The position numbers and the translations under genes were made by a program. From the NCBI GenBank assembly GCA_035578175.1, contig JAQMRL010000015.1:19773672-19837671 (forward strand): DNA of 64,000 nucleotides. The letters are read 5' to 3'. This document shows, piece by piece, positions 9,177-20,620 of the stretch. Position 1 is the stretch's first letter, and every line of letters starts with the position of its first letter. The notes below the pieces were generated by a model that worked only from the letters and a program-made list of their open reading frames with translations, ran no database searches and was not told the origin of the DNA. Source of the stretch: Catonia carolina (taxonomy: Eukaryota; Arthropoda; Insecta; Hemiptera; Achilidae).

Positions 9177-9180
9177 GTCA

Positions 9181-9218
9181 TATTTTTATTATTTATTTAT
9201 TTATTTATTTATTTACGT
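9181..9218. repeat. (ATTT)n simple repeat
   Basis: About seven ATTT units lie directly downstream of the second gene, in its likely 3' UTR or intron. Confidence 0.85.
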
Positions 9219-9230
9219 GTTGTTAATTAG

Positions 9231-9334
9231 GTTAGCGGTTCTCAAACTTTTTTGGTGGCGTACCACTTAATTTGTCTTGACATGTTCCCGTACCACCAGT
9301 GGTTCTATCTCAAAATAATTATGTCTAAACGTGG
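9231..9334. mobile_element. hAT-like element fragment, split by a TTAA insertion
   Basis: AGCGGTTCTCAAACTTTTTT followed by a GGCGTACCAC block resembles the terminal repeat of arthropod hAT non-autonomous elements. The partner end was not found. Sequence after 9892 may be its continuation. Confidence 0.35.
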
Positions 9335-9338
9335 TTAA

Positions 9339-9887
9339 CCCTTTATAGGTCTTTGGTAAATATACTTACGACTAGCAATAAGGTCGATTTTTTTAAAAGA
9401 ATAAGCTATGCAGTTGAACCATACTGGCATTTTATGGTTTTATAGATATTCTCTGGTAAGTAGGCTATCCAAATTTTGAAATTAGTGCTCAGCGTCCATT
9501 TACTTCATGAGTTACACGAATGTGGTAAGGATTAATACCATTGTACCCAACCGTGCTGTTTTGTTGTTACTTTTGTACTGTACTTAGAAAATCCAAGTTT
9601 TTACCGGAAAGCAAGCATGAATGCTAATATAAAGTTAAGATAAGTTATTCTACACATTTTTCTGTTGTATAGTACTAAAGTTGTTTTAATAAGAATTATT
9701 ACCACTAAACATTATGTGATTCCTATTTCAATAAACGTTCCTTGGTAAGTATACTTACCACAGCTTAACAAAAAAAAAGAGGAATATCTTACTGTTTTGG
9801 CATTAAAAATACAATATTGAAATCCCTAAAAAAAAATTATTATTTTACACCATGTAATTTCCCCCCGTAGTATTGCCCTATAAAGGG
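9339..9887. mobile_element. TTAA-target (piggyBac-type) MITE 1
   Basis: The ends CCCTTTATAGG and CCTATAAAGGG are inverted repeats flanked by TTAA on both sides (9335-9338, 9888-9891), the target duplication typical of piggyBac-type elements. It is 549 bp long with no ORF. Confidence 0.65.
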
Positions 9888-9891
9888 TTAA

Positions 9892-10189
9892 GGGCACAGA
9901 AGAAGGGGAGGTGCGCGCGTATTCAGGATTCTTGCATTCAGGATTATAATATACAGATTCATAATTAATTTGTTTAGTTTATTTAAAGTTTATTAAACCG
10001 ACACTTTTTTTCACGTGGCCCCTAAATATTATAACCTGCTATCAAAATATATAACTGAACAGAATTAAATTAAATTTAAGAATGGAATACAGAAATTGAT
10101 AATTAATGTCAGAAGGGACAACATGGAAGTGATGCTAAATAAAACACAAAGTTAACTGTGAGATCACTTACCATATTTTTTGTGGTAAA
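9892..10189. other. No recognised feature
   Basis: AT-rich sequence with a short GC-rich patch (GGTGCGCGCG, about 9911). Nothing coding was recognised. Confidence 0.4.
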
Positions 10190-10191
10190 TA

Positions 10192-11281
10192 CAGTGGAAC
10201 CCCGCTAATCCGAAAACCCGCTTAATCCGAACCCGTTTTGACCCCCAAAAAATTAAAAAAATATTACATTAAAATAAAAAAATTTTACTTGCGGAAACAA
10301 AAAGTAGTATGAATTCAGTACTGTACATATTATGGATAGCGTACCACTACGCTATGGAGGCAATCACGTCAAATTTGTTGGGAAACACGGTAAAAAATAA
10401 AATAAACTAAATAAGTTTGTAAAACATTTCTGTAAGTTTTTTAATTTTTTCACAACAAAATTATATAATTTTTGTATTACTAATTTAGTAATTTGCCCAT
10501 AACGGACAAGTGGAGTGTCAAATTATTTACACTCACTCTGTTCGTTGCAGGGCTAAAATAAATAGTTCTGTTTCTTATCACATGGTCAGCCAATAATTTG
10601 ACTGAATCATTTAAGAACAGAAGAGGTAGAGGTGTAAAAGACACTAATCAGAGTTATCTCCTCTGAAAGTAATGAATTTCATTATACAGCCAGACCCTGT
10701 GGTGAATGAAGTGAAGGTGTCATTTGCAGAGTGGAAAATGTGCTTTTCAGAGGGCCCGGCATGCTGATAAGCGTACTTTTGCACTCAGTGAGGAAGGCAG
10801 TGGTAAACCACCTCACTCCTCGTTTTACTTAGTAAAACCTCTACAGGTTCAAACCAACCTTTTGGCTGATGACCTAAACAACAATTTAGTAATACAAATA
10901 TAATTTATAATAATTATATAATTTATAATTTAGCCGGCGACTGTCAATGACCTTCACGCTTGTAAACGAACAAAAACTATTGGAATCGCTGCGTCGGGCA
11001 GAGGGGCAGTTCTGTAGTTCGTAATTACTGTAGGTAGTGTTTTAAACATTTTTGTTTTTCTGTTTTAAATGGCTAGAGAAGTTTATTTAATTTTTTTAAT
11101 ACCTTTATCAGTATGTGGTTACTAGTTCAGTAGTCTATTAATGTTTCCAGCATTATGCCTAATATAACATGTAATAGGTACATTTTATAAATGTTTCTTG
11201 GAAAAACCCGGATAATCCGAACTTTCTGCCGATCCGAACGGGGTTCGGTCCCAATTAGTTCGGATTAGCGGGGTTGGACTG
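10192..11281. mobile_element. pogo/Tigger-like element 1, non-autonomous
   Basis: The terminal inverted repeats CAGTGGAACCCCGCTAATCC and, on the other strand, CAGTCCAACCCCGCTAATCC begin with CAGT and are flanked by TA, the pogo/Tigger signature. No transposase frame is left. A B element is nested inside. Without it the element would be about 700 bp. Confidence 0.75.
10493..10882 (+). mobile_element. B-family retroelement, full-length-like
   Basis: It begins near TTGCCCATAAC and ends GACCTAAACAACA. The 11-bp direct repeat AATTTAGTAAT flanks it (10482-10492, 10883-10893). There are no inverted ends and no ORF. A tRNA head is not evident, so the family is either an unusual SINE or the 3' end of a LINE. 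It is inserted in Tigger element 1. Confidence 0.75.
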
Positions 11282-11558
11282 TAGTTTAAAAAATTAGTGA
11301 AATAATGTTTTTTTTTTTACATATCCTGGCACATGGTTTTTTTAACCATAGTTGGACATGTCAATTTCTACAGCCTAGGTTATTAGAATGAATGTGATAA
11401 TAGTAGACAAATGGGTGTGTATATAATACACTTTAATATTAAAAATTGTATTATTTTATTTTGAAAATAAAGTAGGTATTATTTTTTAATAAATCGCATC
11501 TTCGTAATTATCGTTTATTATTGGGTATGGAACGTTATGTTTAGACTTGTAATTTCTA

Positions 11559-11629
11559 GACGTTAGGAATCGAACCCGGTACCTTCCGTTTTGTAGGCTA
11601 ACGCGTTAACCACTTCACCAAAGAGACGG
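11559..11629 (-). mobile_element. tRNA-like SINE head
   Basis: The minus strand has TGGTGAAGTGGTTAACGCGT (A box) and GGGTTCGATTCC (a good B box). The stems are too imperfect for a functional tRNA. Confidence 0.45.
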
Positions 11630-11779
11630 TCAGTTAATTATTTTTAATTTAAAAAAATATGATTTATTGATTAAAAAGCTAGCCTTCTAGAATGTTCCAG
11701 AAATTTCTAAACAGTTAACACAATAGCCTATTAAAAACATAAACATTAAGGAGTGTGAGTACAGTTATTTATAAAAAAG

Positions 11780-12610
11780 TCTGGTGTGAAACACTCACAC
11801 AACTTTCTCTTGCCAGTGCAAATAATGACCAATATAACCTAAAATTAGTAATAAAATATTAGAAATCAACTAACCTCAAAAAACATAACCTTATTTTAAT
11901 CATGAGTGAAAGACGCAAAATGAAAATCGACCTCAGTTTGGCTTAAAAATACGGATAATCACTCTTTCACGCTAAACTAGGCTCTGTAGAGAAAAATGCT
12001 CTAAATAAAAGTTTAGATCTTTTAACTTCCTGTTAATTTAATTATACACTTTTGTCGTAAAATGCATAATAAGGCTGAAATCTTTAAAAAATTGATTTTT
12101 TACACGTTTCGTGAGAAAATAAAACAGGAAATCGCTAATTACCGCTAAACTAAGCATTATACAAAAAAATGTTGGAAATAAAAGTTGTAGGATTTTAAAT
12201 TCTCTACAACTTTTATTACTGTATATAGCTAGGCTACATTTTTGCGCTAAAATGCATAATAAACCCACAATATTAAAAAACAATTTCTTTACGTGAAAAC
12301 AGCCTCTTCAAGAATTTAAGCAGACATGACGGCTACCCAATCTTGTAGAGTAATTATAAAAAATGAAGTAAATGAGGGATTTAAAAAAAAAAATCGTAGG
12401 ACCCGTTTTTGAAAAAAAACCCAAAAAAGTGAAAAATTACACAAATAAACTACTACTTCCGGTTGACCGATTTTGACGAAAATGTTCGTGTCGGGTCCGG
12501 TTGTGGTGTGTAACGTAAGTTTCAAGTTTCAAGTACGTACGAGTTACGTTCTTGAGAAATTCTGTTCACACACACACGCACACGCCCACGCACACGCGCA
12601 CGCGCGCGCG

Positions 12611-12651
<41 letters not shown>

Positions 12652-12784
12652 CAATCGCTAAAAACGTGTTTTTCTGGGTTCAGGGGGTTTGAAAACGTGT
12701 AGATCCGGTGAAAACTCGATTTCGAAAAATCGACATGAAAACAATTCTTTCCTTCCTATATATTCATATTGGGCAAGAGAAAGT
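11780..12784 (-). mobile_element. A-family repeat, full length
   Basis: It begins TCTGGTGTGAAACACTCACA (the stem-loop end in reverse) and ends GGCAAGAGAAAGT, lying between A runs. The microsatellite here is mixed CA/CG (12567-12648), the only copy besides 26.2 kb with long CG alternation. Confidence 0.8.
12567..12648. repeat. CA/CG dinucleotide microsatellite
   Basis: (CA)n with an internal CGCG block, inside the A element. Long CG alternation in an AT-rich genome is notable and could adopt Z-DNA. Confidence 0.9.
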
Positions 12785-13094
12785 AAAAATTGACATTGTC
12801 AAGCATTTTAATAATTGTTTCCTCAAGTATAATTTCAATTAAGTCTAGCGTTTATATTAAAATAAATAAAATTATGGAATACTCAGCAGATATTATTATC
12901 CTGTAGGCCTTATTATTCCGCAATAAACAATTGCGAAAAGTTTCCATGTGCAGAGTAGGTCGTGAAAGTACACTTAAGCCTACTTTCTACAAATAACGAA
13001 CAAGTCTTACAAAGAAGTACTACATTAAATATTATTTACGTATCTTCTGCCGGTGCTTTCTAAAGGCTCTCAAATTTTACACTTTAAAATCACC
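12785..13094. other. No recognised feature
   Basis: AT-rich; no repeat partner or coding signal was identified. Confidence 0.4.
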
Positions 13095-14361
13095 TCCGAT
13101 ATTAACTCACACGACTTTCTCTTTCCAATGAAATAATGAAAAACAACCTCATTTTATCGTGAGTGAATGACGCTAAATGAAAATCAAATTATGTAGGACT
13201 TAAAAATACAGAAAATCACTGAATAGCGCTAAACTAGATTCTGCAGAAAAAAATACTGGAAAGAAAACTTGTAGGTTTTTAAAATTTTCAATAAATTTGA
13301 TTATAAACATTTTGTCGTAAAATTAAAACTAAGGTCGAGATTTTAAAAAAAAATCATTTTTTACAGATTTTCATGATAAAAATACAGAAAATAACTAATT
13401 GACGCTAAACGAGGTCTTGTTTAAAACAATTGTCGAAATAAAAGTTGTCGGTTTTTTTTAATTTACTACAACTTTGATTATATGTTCGCTTTTGCCCAAA
13501 AATGGATAATTATTATGTTCACAATTAAAAAAATGAAACATTTTTACCACGAGAGCACTGATCCAAGAATTTCAGCAGACGTAGAGCTTACCCCATTTTG
13601 TACAGCGTAAAAAATGTAGTAAATGAGGCGATTTTAAAGAAAATCGTAGAGGCCGTTTTCGAGAAAATCGCTAAAAAACGAAATATTTCAGGAATAAACT
13701 GTTCCGGTTGACCGATTTTAGTAAAAATTGTATGTAGGTTCACCTAGTGGCCTCTAACTTAAGTTTAAAGTTTCAACTTCGTACGCAATTCCGTTTTTGA
13801 GATATTTTGTTCACACAAATACCAATCGGTAAAAACAAATTTTTGGTTCACGGGGCTTGAAAACGTGTATTTCCTGTTGTGTTGTTTAGGTCATCAGCCG
13901 AAAGGCTGGTTTGAACCTGTAGAGGTTTTACTAAGTAAAACGAGGAGTGAGGTGGTTTACAATTGCCTTCCTCACTGAGTGGAAAAGTACGCTTATCAGC
14001 ATGCCGCGCCCTCTGAAAAGCACATATTTTTCACTCTGCAAATGAGGCCTTCACTTCATTCACCGCAGGGTCTGGCTGTATAATGAAATTCATTACGTTC
14101 AGAGGAGATAACTCTGATTAGTGTCTTTTACACCTCTACCTCTTCTGTTCTTAAATGATTCGGTCATTTAATTGGTTGACCATGTGATAAGAAACAGAAC
14201 TATTTATTTTAGCCGTGCAACTAACAGATTGAGTGTAAATAATTTGACACTCCACCTGTCTGTTATGGGCAGGGTGCATTTCCTATGAAAATTAACTTCG
14301 ATAAAATCTACATGAAACAATACTTTTCTTCCCAATAAATTCATATTGGGTGAAAGAAAAT
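13095..14361 (-). mobile_element. A-family repeat, old copy split by a B element
   Basis: It is diverged from the consensus and the microsatellite is reduced to CACACAAA. The sequence breaks at 13875 and resumes at 14274 (TGCATTTCCT...), on either side of a nested B element. Confidence 0.7.
13876..14273 (-). mobile_element. B-family retroelement, full-length-like
   Basis: It starts with the tail end GTTGTGTTGTTTAGGTC and ends CTGTTATGGGC. The flanking GTATTTCCT / GCATTTCCT is a target duplication with one mismatch. Confidence 0.7.
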
Positions 14362-15163
14362 AAAAAAGGAAATCTGCTTCATTAAAGTTAGGTACCATAA
14401 ATTTTTAATCCCAATTATCACTACACTTAAAGTTGCGACATAAAATTATATTGTGCATACAACGCTGAAATAAACACATGTTGCATCTAATACATTCACA
14501 CTAAAATGCGACATCAAATAACAATAAAGAACAGTTTATTCATATTGATCGAATTACTTTACTTTTTATGGGATGTTAGCATGTGTTTTACATAACAGAC
14601 ACAATTGTATATAGTACATTGTGTCGTTTTCGTGCAGGTAAAATTCTTTTTTTTATTAAATTCTAAAATGAAACCTGTTGAAGAAAATCAATAAAATAAT
14701 ACAGTAGTTTATTTCAGCTGTTTATTCAACATTTTATTTATAATGTTTAACCACGAAAAGAAATTTAACAGAATTATAAATTAAATAGTTTATCAATTCT
14801 ATAAATTAATTTCACTTCTAAATAGTTATTTAAACAAATAATATTATAGTACGTATTAATAAATAAATTACAGAAAATTTTAAAAATTAATAAATTACAG
14901 TACGGTTTACTGAAGCCTGTGTAAGGTAACGTTAAAAACTGAAACCGCAGTTTTATGGGCACGCTCTGTGTAATCTGGGGCGTGCCCCCTCTGGTTATAG
15001 TACAGTCGTTGTTCGCCAGTAAGTTTAACACGAAATAATTCGGATGTCCGTCAAGTCTGGGTTCGTATGTTCTGCTTAAACGTGTAATCTCCTCTCTCGC
15101 TGAGTTAAGTCCTAGTTCTTTTTAGATGTATCTGTTTCGTACCATGGTATCCTAAAACCAGTT
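14362..15163. other. No recognised feature
   Basis: Mostly AT-rich. A more complex patch at about 14910-15120 (GGGCACGCTC...GGGGCGTGCCCC) contains a short stem. No family was assigned. Confidence 0.4.
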
Positions 15164-15938
15164 CGTATATATAGAAAGGAAAGTATTGTTTTCATGTCGA
15201 TTTTTCGAAATCGAGTTTTCACCGGATCTATACGTTTTCAGACCCCCTGAACCCAAAAAACATGTTTTTAGCGATTGGTCTGTGTGTGTGTCTGTGTGTG
15301 TGTGTGTGTGTATACAAAATATCTCAAGAACGGAACATCGTACGAACTTGAAACTTAAGTTACATACCACTACCGGACCCGACACGAACATTTTCATCAA
15401 AATCGGTCGACCGGAAGTGGGAGTTTATTCGTATAATTTTTCACTTTTTTGTAATTTTCTCAAAAACTGGTCCTACGATTTTTTTTAAAATCGCCTGGTT
15501 TACTCAATTTTTTATTCTCTACAAGATAGGGTAGGCGTCATGTTTGCTGAAATTCTGCGTGAGGCTGTTTTTACGTAAAAACATTTTCTTTTTAAGATTG
15601 CGGCTTTAATATGCATTTTAGCGCAAAACGTTATATAATAAAAGTTGTAGAGAATTTAAAAACCTACAACTTTTATTTAAAACATTTTTTTTATAACGCT
15701 TAGTTTAGCGGTAATTTGCGATTTTCTGTTTTTTTCTCACGAAAACGTGAGAAAAATCGATTTTTTTAACATTTCGGCCTTAGTATGCATTTTACGACAA
15801 AAGTGTATATAATTAAATTTATAAAAAATTAAAAGATCTACAACTTTTATTTAGAGCATTTTTCTCTACAGAGCCTAGTTTTGAGAGAAAGAGTGATTTT
15901 CCGTATTTCTAAGCCAAACTGAGTACGATTTTCATTGT
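15164..15938 (+). mobile_element. A-family repeat, 3'-truncated
   Basis: It lacks the first few bases and everything after GAGTACGATTTTCATT. It faces the reverse copy beginning at 16009, with only about 70 bp between them. Confidence 0.75.
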
Positions 15939-16008
15939 ATGATATAAATGTTCCGTATTTTAAAATGGTGGTAAAATTGTGAAAATTCGACTATCATAAG
16001 TTTAAAAA

Positions 16009-16946
16009 TCTGGTGTGAAACACTCACACAACTTTCTCTTGCCAGTGCAAATAGTTAACAATAAACCTAACATTAGTAATAAAACATTAGAAATAACCAA
16101 AGAAACTAACCTCAAAAACATAACCTTATTTTAATCATGAGTGAAAGACGCAAAATGAAAATCGTACTCAGTTTGGCTTAGAAATACGGAAAATCACTCT
16201 TTCTCTCTAAACTAGGCTCTGTAGAGAAAAATGCTCTAAATAAAAGTTGTAGATCTTTTAAATTCTATAAATTTAATTATATACTGTTTTGTCGTAAAAT
16301 GCATACTAAGGCCGAAATGTTAAAAAAATCGATTTTTCTCACGTTTTCGTGAGAAAAAAAACAGAAAATCGCAAATTACCGCTAAACTAAGCGTTATAAA
16401 AAAAATGTTTTAAATAAAAGTTGTAGGTTTTTAAATTCTCTACAACTTTTATTATATAACGTTTTGCGCTAAAATGCATATTAAAGCCGTAATCTTTAAA
16501 AAAAACTATGTTTTTACGTGAAAATAGCCTCACCCAGAATTTCAGCAAACATGACGCCTACCCTATCTTGTAGAGAATAAAAAATTGAGTAAACCAGGCG
16601 ATTTTAAAAAAAATCGTAGGACCAGTTTTTGAGAAAATTGCAAAAAAGTGAAAAATTATACGAATAAACTCCCACTTCCGGTCGACCAATTTTGATGAAA
16701 ATGTTCGTGTCGGGTCCGGTAGTGGTATGTAACTTAAGTTTCAAGTTTCAAGTTCGTACGATGTTCCGTTCTTGAGATATTTTGTATACACACACACACA
16801 CACACACACACAGACCAATCGCTAAAAACATGTTTTTTGGGTTCAGGGGGTCTGAAAACGTATAGATCCGGTGAAAACTCGATTTCGAAAAATCGACATG
16901 AAAACAATACTTTCCTTCCTATATATTCATATAGGCAAGAGAAAGT
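16009..16946 (-). mobile_element. A-family repeat, full length
   Basis: Complete from TCTGGTGTGAAAC to GGCAAGAGAAAGT, lying between A runs. It contains a CA microsatellite at 16790-16812. With the previous copy it makes an inverted pair spanning 1.8 kb. Confidence 0.8.
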
Positions 16947-17131
16947 AAAAAAATTATATTTTCTGAAATATAACATGCTTGTACTCTTTCAAAATTTTTG
17001 TTTTTTTTATGTATTGGTTGACGTGATTCCATGATTTTTACTGTTTAGTGGAATGTTTTTTTTTCATTCAGCACTCATTACCTTTTGGGTCAACTGGATT
17101 AACACAATAGTCGGAGGTAATTTTTTTTTTG

Positions 17132-17375
17132 TAATCCCTAATATGTGTACGTTGCAATCTGTTTAATTTTGAACAATAAGCAACCCTATGACCCAATGAG
17201 ATGAGGATGATATGTAAGACGTGTTAATGAGGTGTAATCTTGTACAGACTCAGGTCGACCATTCCTGAGAGAGCATGGTTAATTGAACCCCAACCATCAA
17301 AGGACACCGGTAACCACTATCTAGCATTCAAATCCTTATAAAAGTAACTACCATTACTAGGATTTGAACCAGGAA
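17132..17375 (-). mobile_element. tRNA-derived SINE C, head lost
   Basis: The SINE C body from the ATCCCTAATATGTGTACG tail to TTTGAACCAGG (B box) is present. The A-box half and the palindrome are missing. Confidence 0.75.
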
Positions 17376-17876
17376 AGTAAATTTTAAACACATTTTCCTC
17401 CGAGTAAGATTAAGAATTGGCTGGTTTATGACATCTATTGTTAGTTTATCATTCCTACAATATTTACTTAACAAGTGTTTCTTAATGAGTCATGCTTTAT
17501 TACTTTTCTTGACAATTGACGATAATAAAAAGAGTACGTAAACAGTTTTATGTATAAATTACCATTATATTATAATAGTGTACTATTTAATTACAAGGCT
17601 TAACGACGTCTTTTAATTATTTTCTCATGTTACGGTTGATTATTTTATTATACGTTACACAATAATCAGTAAGAGTTTTGTTACAAAGTTCAACTGAAGC
17701 TATGGTGAATCATTGCTTTGGGTTTCATATGACGGATGGTGTTTTTATTTTGTGATTTCATGGAATTGTCAAAGCTCAAGTTGTCACTTAGTCATTGCTC
17801 AACTTTTCCTTATTTAATCCTCCTAATTTAGACTAATCAGTTTTATCTTGTAATGTCCTACACTCCGTTTTGTAGT
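17376..17876. other. No recognised feature
   Basis: AT-rich intergenic sequence; no convincing coding or repeat signal. Confidence 0.4.
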
Positions 17877-17877
17877 A

Positions 17878-18518
17878 CGAGGGTTATCCAGAAAATAACC
17901 TCCGTTTGAAATAAAAAGTAAACGAGTGAAGATACAAAACTCGTACATATTAAAACTACAGTTTTTCTCTATTTTTCGACATAGTCGCCAAACAGATTTA
18001 AGCACTTGTCGTACCTTGGAACAGTCTTTGAAATACCCTCTGCATAAAAATCTGCCGCCTGTGAATGTAGCCAACCATTCACGGCGTTTTGAAGCTCTTC
18101 GTCATTGGCGAACCGCTGAGATGCAAGCCACCGCTTCATGTTCGGGAACAGGTGAAAGTCACTAGGAGCCAAGTCCGGGCTGTATGGGAGATGATCGAAA
18201 ACGTCCCATTTAAACTTGGCCAAAAGTTCATTTGTTCTTCGAGCTGTATTAGGGCGAGCGTTGTCATGCACAAACACAACACCACGTGTCAGAAGGCCAC
18301 GATGCTTGTTTTGGGTCGCTCTTCTTAGTCTGTTTAAAGTTTCACAGTAGACAGCAGAAGTGATAGTCGTTCCTCGTTCCATAAAATCAACGAGTAAGAT
18401 GAGAAAGATGTTGTGTTTGTGAGAAACTGTAGTTTTAATACGTATATAATAAAGTTTTTGTATCTTAACTCGTTTACTTTTTATTTCAAAACGGAGGTTA
18501 TTTTCTGGAATACCCTTG
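17878..18518. mobile_element. mariner element 1, internally deleted
   Basis: The ends carry inverted repeats of about 55 bp (AGAAAATAACCTCCGTTT and its inverse, continuing into AAAAAGTAAACGAGT). TA dinucleotides flank both sides. At 641 bp it is half the length of an autonomous mariner. The missing part is the N-terminal DNA-binding half of the transposase. Confidence 0.85.
17969..18391 (-). pseudogene. mariner transposase, catalytic C-terminal fragment
   Basis: The frame reads to a natural stop at 17969. It has HDNARP with the second catalytic Asp and SPDLAPSDFHLF with the third, 34 residues between them, which is the D34D spacing of mariner. The helix-turn-helix region and first Asp are absent. 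Residues upstream of about 18391 on this strand are not transposase, so no functional enzyme can be made. Confidence 0.85.
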
Positions 18519-18534
18519 TATATACCCTTTTTGG

Positions 18535-18605
18535 AGTCGACCTGACCGTGAATCAAATCCGGGACCCCTTATGTAGAAACCAGTTACGCTGATCTCTGCA
18601 CCAAA
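18535..18605 (-). mobile_element. tRNA-like SINE head (degenerate)
   Basis: The minus strand has a B-box-like GGATTTGATTC and an A-box-like TTTGGTGCAGAGATCAGCG. It adjoins the mariner element. Confidence 0.35.
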
Positions 18606-19295
18606 TATTATGCCAATTTTTTCGGAGTTTGGAAAGATGGGTTTATAAATCAGAATTTTTCATAGGATTTTATTAAAATATTAGACTATTATAAATCAAT
18701 TCATGAAATTGTTTACACATTCGTTGAAATGTAGAAAAAAATAGGTACTTATAAATTATACGAAGTAAATTTTGTAAGAATATTCTAGTCTGAACAAAAA
18801 TGGAAATGTTTTAGTAATACAATAAGCAGTAATTTCTCAGATGTTTTTGTGACGTCATAAACGTTGGTATGACGATCAATAAAAGGAGTTTAAAAATAGT
18901 ATTGTTACTTGTAGTTACCAATAAACAAGGATTTTCTTTACTTGTTGCAATATATTACGACATGTTCACGATTAACAATTTTCACGTCAAATTATTACAA
19001 AAATATATCGAGGGATTGTATTACCGTGTTGTGGAAATTTTTCAACTCTCTCTCACCGATGACACCAAACTTGTGTTTTATTTTAAACAGTCACCTAATT
19101 GGAACTTATCGTTATGTCGAAGTTTTGGATGGTTAACATATTAAATATTTACGGATATACTGTAATACCAAAGCCTAGTTCGATTGGGATCTGGATATAA
19201 CAATTAATAAACAAACTTTCTATAAATGCCTTTAACGTTAATGACGTTAACTTACAGCTCATCCCGGCTTTGCGGGTATAAATTTTGTTTATACC
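18606..19295. other. No recognised feature
   Basis: AT-rich. A 91-codon open frame at 18869-19144 has no recognisable domain and is not supported as a gene. Confidence 0.4.
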
Positions 19296-19885
19296 CGCCT
19301 ATTTTACTCAATTTTTTATTCTCTACAAGATAGGGTAGGCGCCATGTTTGCTGAAATTCTCGGTGAGGCTGTTTTCACGTAAAAACGTTGTTTTTTAATA
19401 TTACGGCTTTAATATAAATTTTAGCGCAAAAACTTATATAATAAAAGTTGTAGAGAATTTAAAAACCTACAACTTCTGTTTCAAACATTTTTTTGTATAA
19501 CGCTTAGTTTAGCGGTAATTTGCGATTTTCTGTTTTTTTTTCTCACGAAAACGTGAGAAAAATCGATTTTTTTAACATTTCGGTCTTAGCATGCATTTTA
19601 CGACAAAAGTGTATATAATAAAAGTTATAGAAAATTAAAAGATCTACAACTTTTGTTTAGAGCATTTTTCTCTACAGAGCCTAGTTTAGCGTGAAAGCGT
19701 GATTTTCCGTATTTTTAAGCCAAACTGATTTCGATTGTCATTTTGCGTCATTCACTCATGATTAAAATAAGGATATGTTTTTGAGGTTAGTTTTTGTTTA
19801 TTTCTAATATTTTATTAATAATGTTAGGTTTATTATTAATTATTTGCATTGGCAAGAGAAAGTTGTGTGAGTGTTTCACAGCAGA
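19296..19885 (+). mobile_element. A-family repeat, 5'-truncated
   Basis: It begins inside the element (CCCGCCTATTTTACTC) downstream of the microsatellite and reaches the 3' stem-loop (TGTGTGAGTGTTTCACA). The final bases are slightly altered (GCAGA). Confidence 0.75.
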
Positions 19886-19903
19886 TTTTTAAATGCACTA
19901 TTG

Positions 19904-20620
19904 GTAACACCTTCAGCCATCTACCTCGTCCGATACTTAATAAACAAATAATTATTGGTTTAAGGGTTAAACACCATTACAACCCCTTATGGGTACATTT
20001 TTGTAATAGTTAAGATTTAATTCTTTTATACTATACGTAAAATCTTGACCGAGTTTCAGACATATAACTCATACGTACTTGAGTAACTGTAAATATTGGT
20101 TTAAGCGTTGAAGACCCTTTTCAACCCCTTACGGGTAAATTTTTGAAATCTTTAGGTGTATTTTTTTAGTGCCACTATGCGTAGAAACATCACCGAGTTT
20201 CAGCCAACTAACTCGTCCAGAACTTAGTAAACAATAAATATTGGTTAAAGGGTTGGACACCTTTTCAACTTTTTAGGGGTAGGCTACATTTTGGAAATTG
20301 TTAAGGGGTATTTTTTAAATTGCACTATAAATAACATCACCGAAATCCAGCCATCTGACTCATCTGGGGAACTTAATAAAAAATTACTATTAGTTTAAGG
20401 GTTGAACACCACTTTTATTCCCTTAGGGGTACATTTTGGAAATGGTTGAAAGGTAATTTTTGTAGTTGAACAATAATTAATATCTCCACCGAGTTTCAGT
20501 CATCTAGCTTATCCGGAACTTAGTAAACGGAAAATATCGGTTTAAGGGTTGAACTCTTTTCAATCTAATGTTTAACTTTTATATTTACGTTAAAAAGAAT
20601 AATCCATCCAAATTTCAGCT
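19904..20620. repeat. Tandem repeat, period about 145 bp, about 5 copies
   Basis: CCGAGTTTCAG-like blocks recur at about 19904, 20048, 20191, 20338, 20487 and, weakly, 20608. Each is followed by ACTTAGTAAAC, GGTTTAAGGGTTG and ACCCCTTA-GGGTAC blocks in the same order. Copies are diverged from one another, so the array is old. Confidence 0.75.

Noticed and set aside
12473..12661. Open frame with His-Ala repeats
   Set aside because: Translation of the CA/CG microsatellite inside an A element.
18869..19144. 91-codon open frame as a small gene
   Set aside because: No domain, no conserved pattern, AT-rich composition like the non-coding flanks.
19904..20620. CRISPR-like array
   Set aside because: Repeat units are long, diverged and without unique spacers; the genome is eukaryotic.
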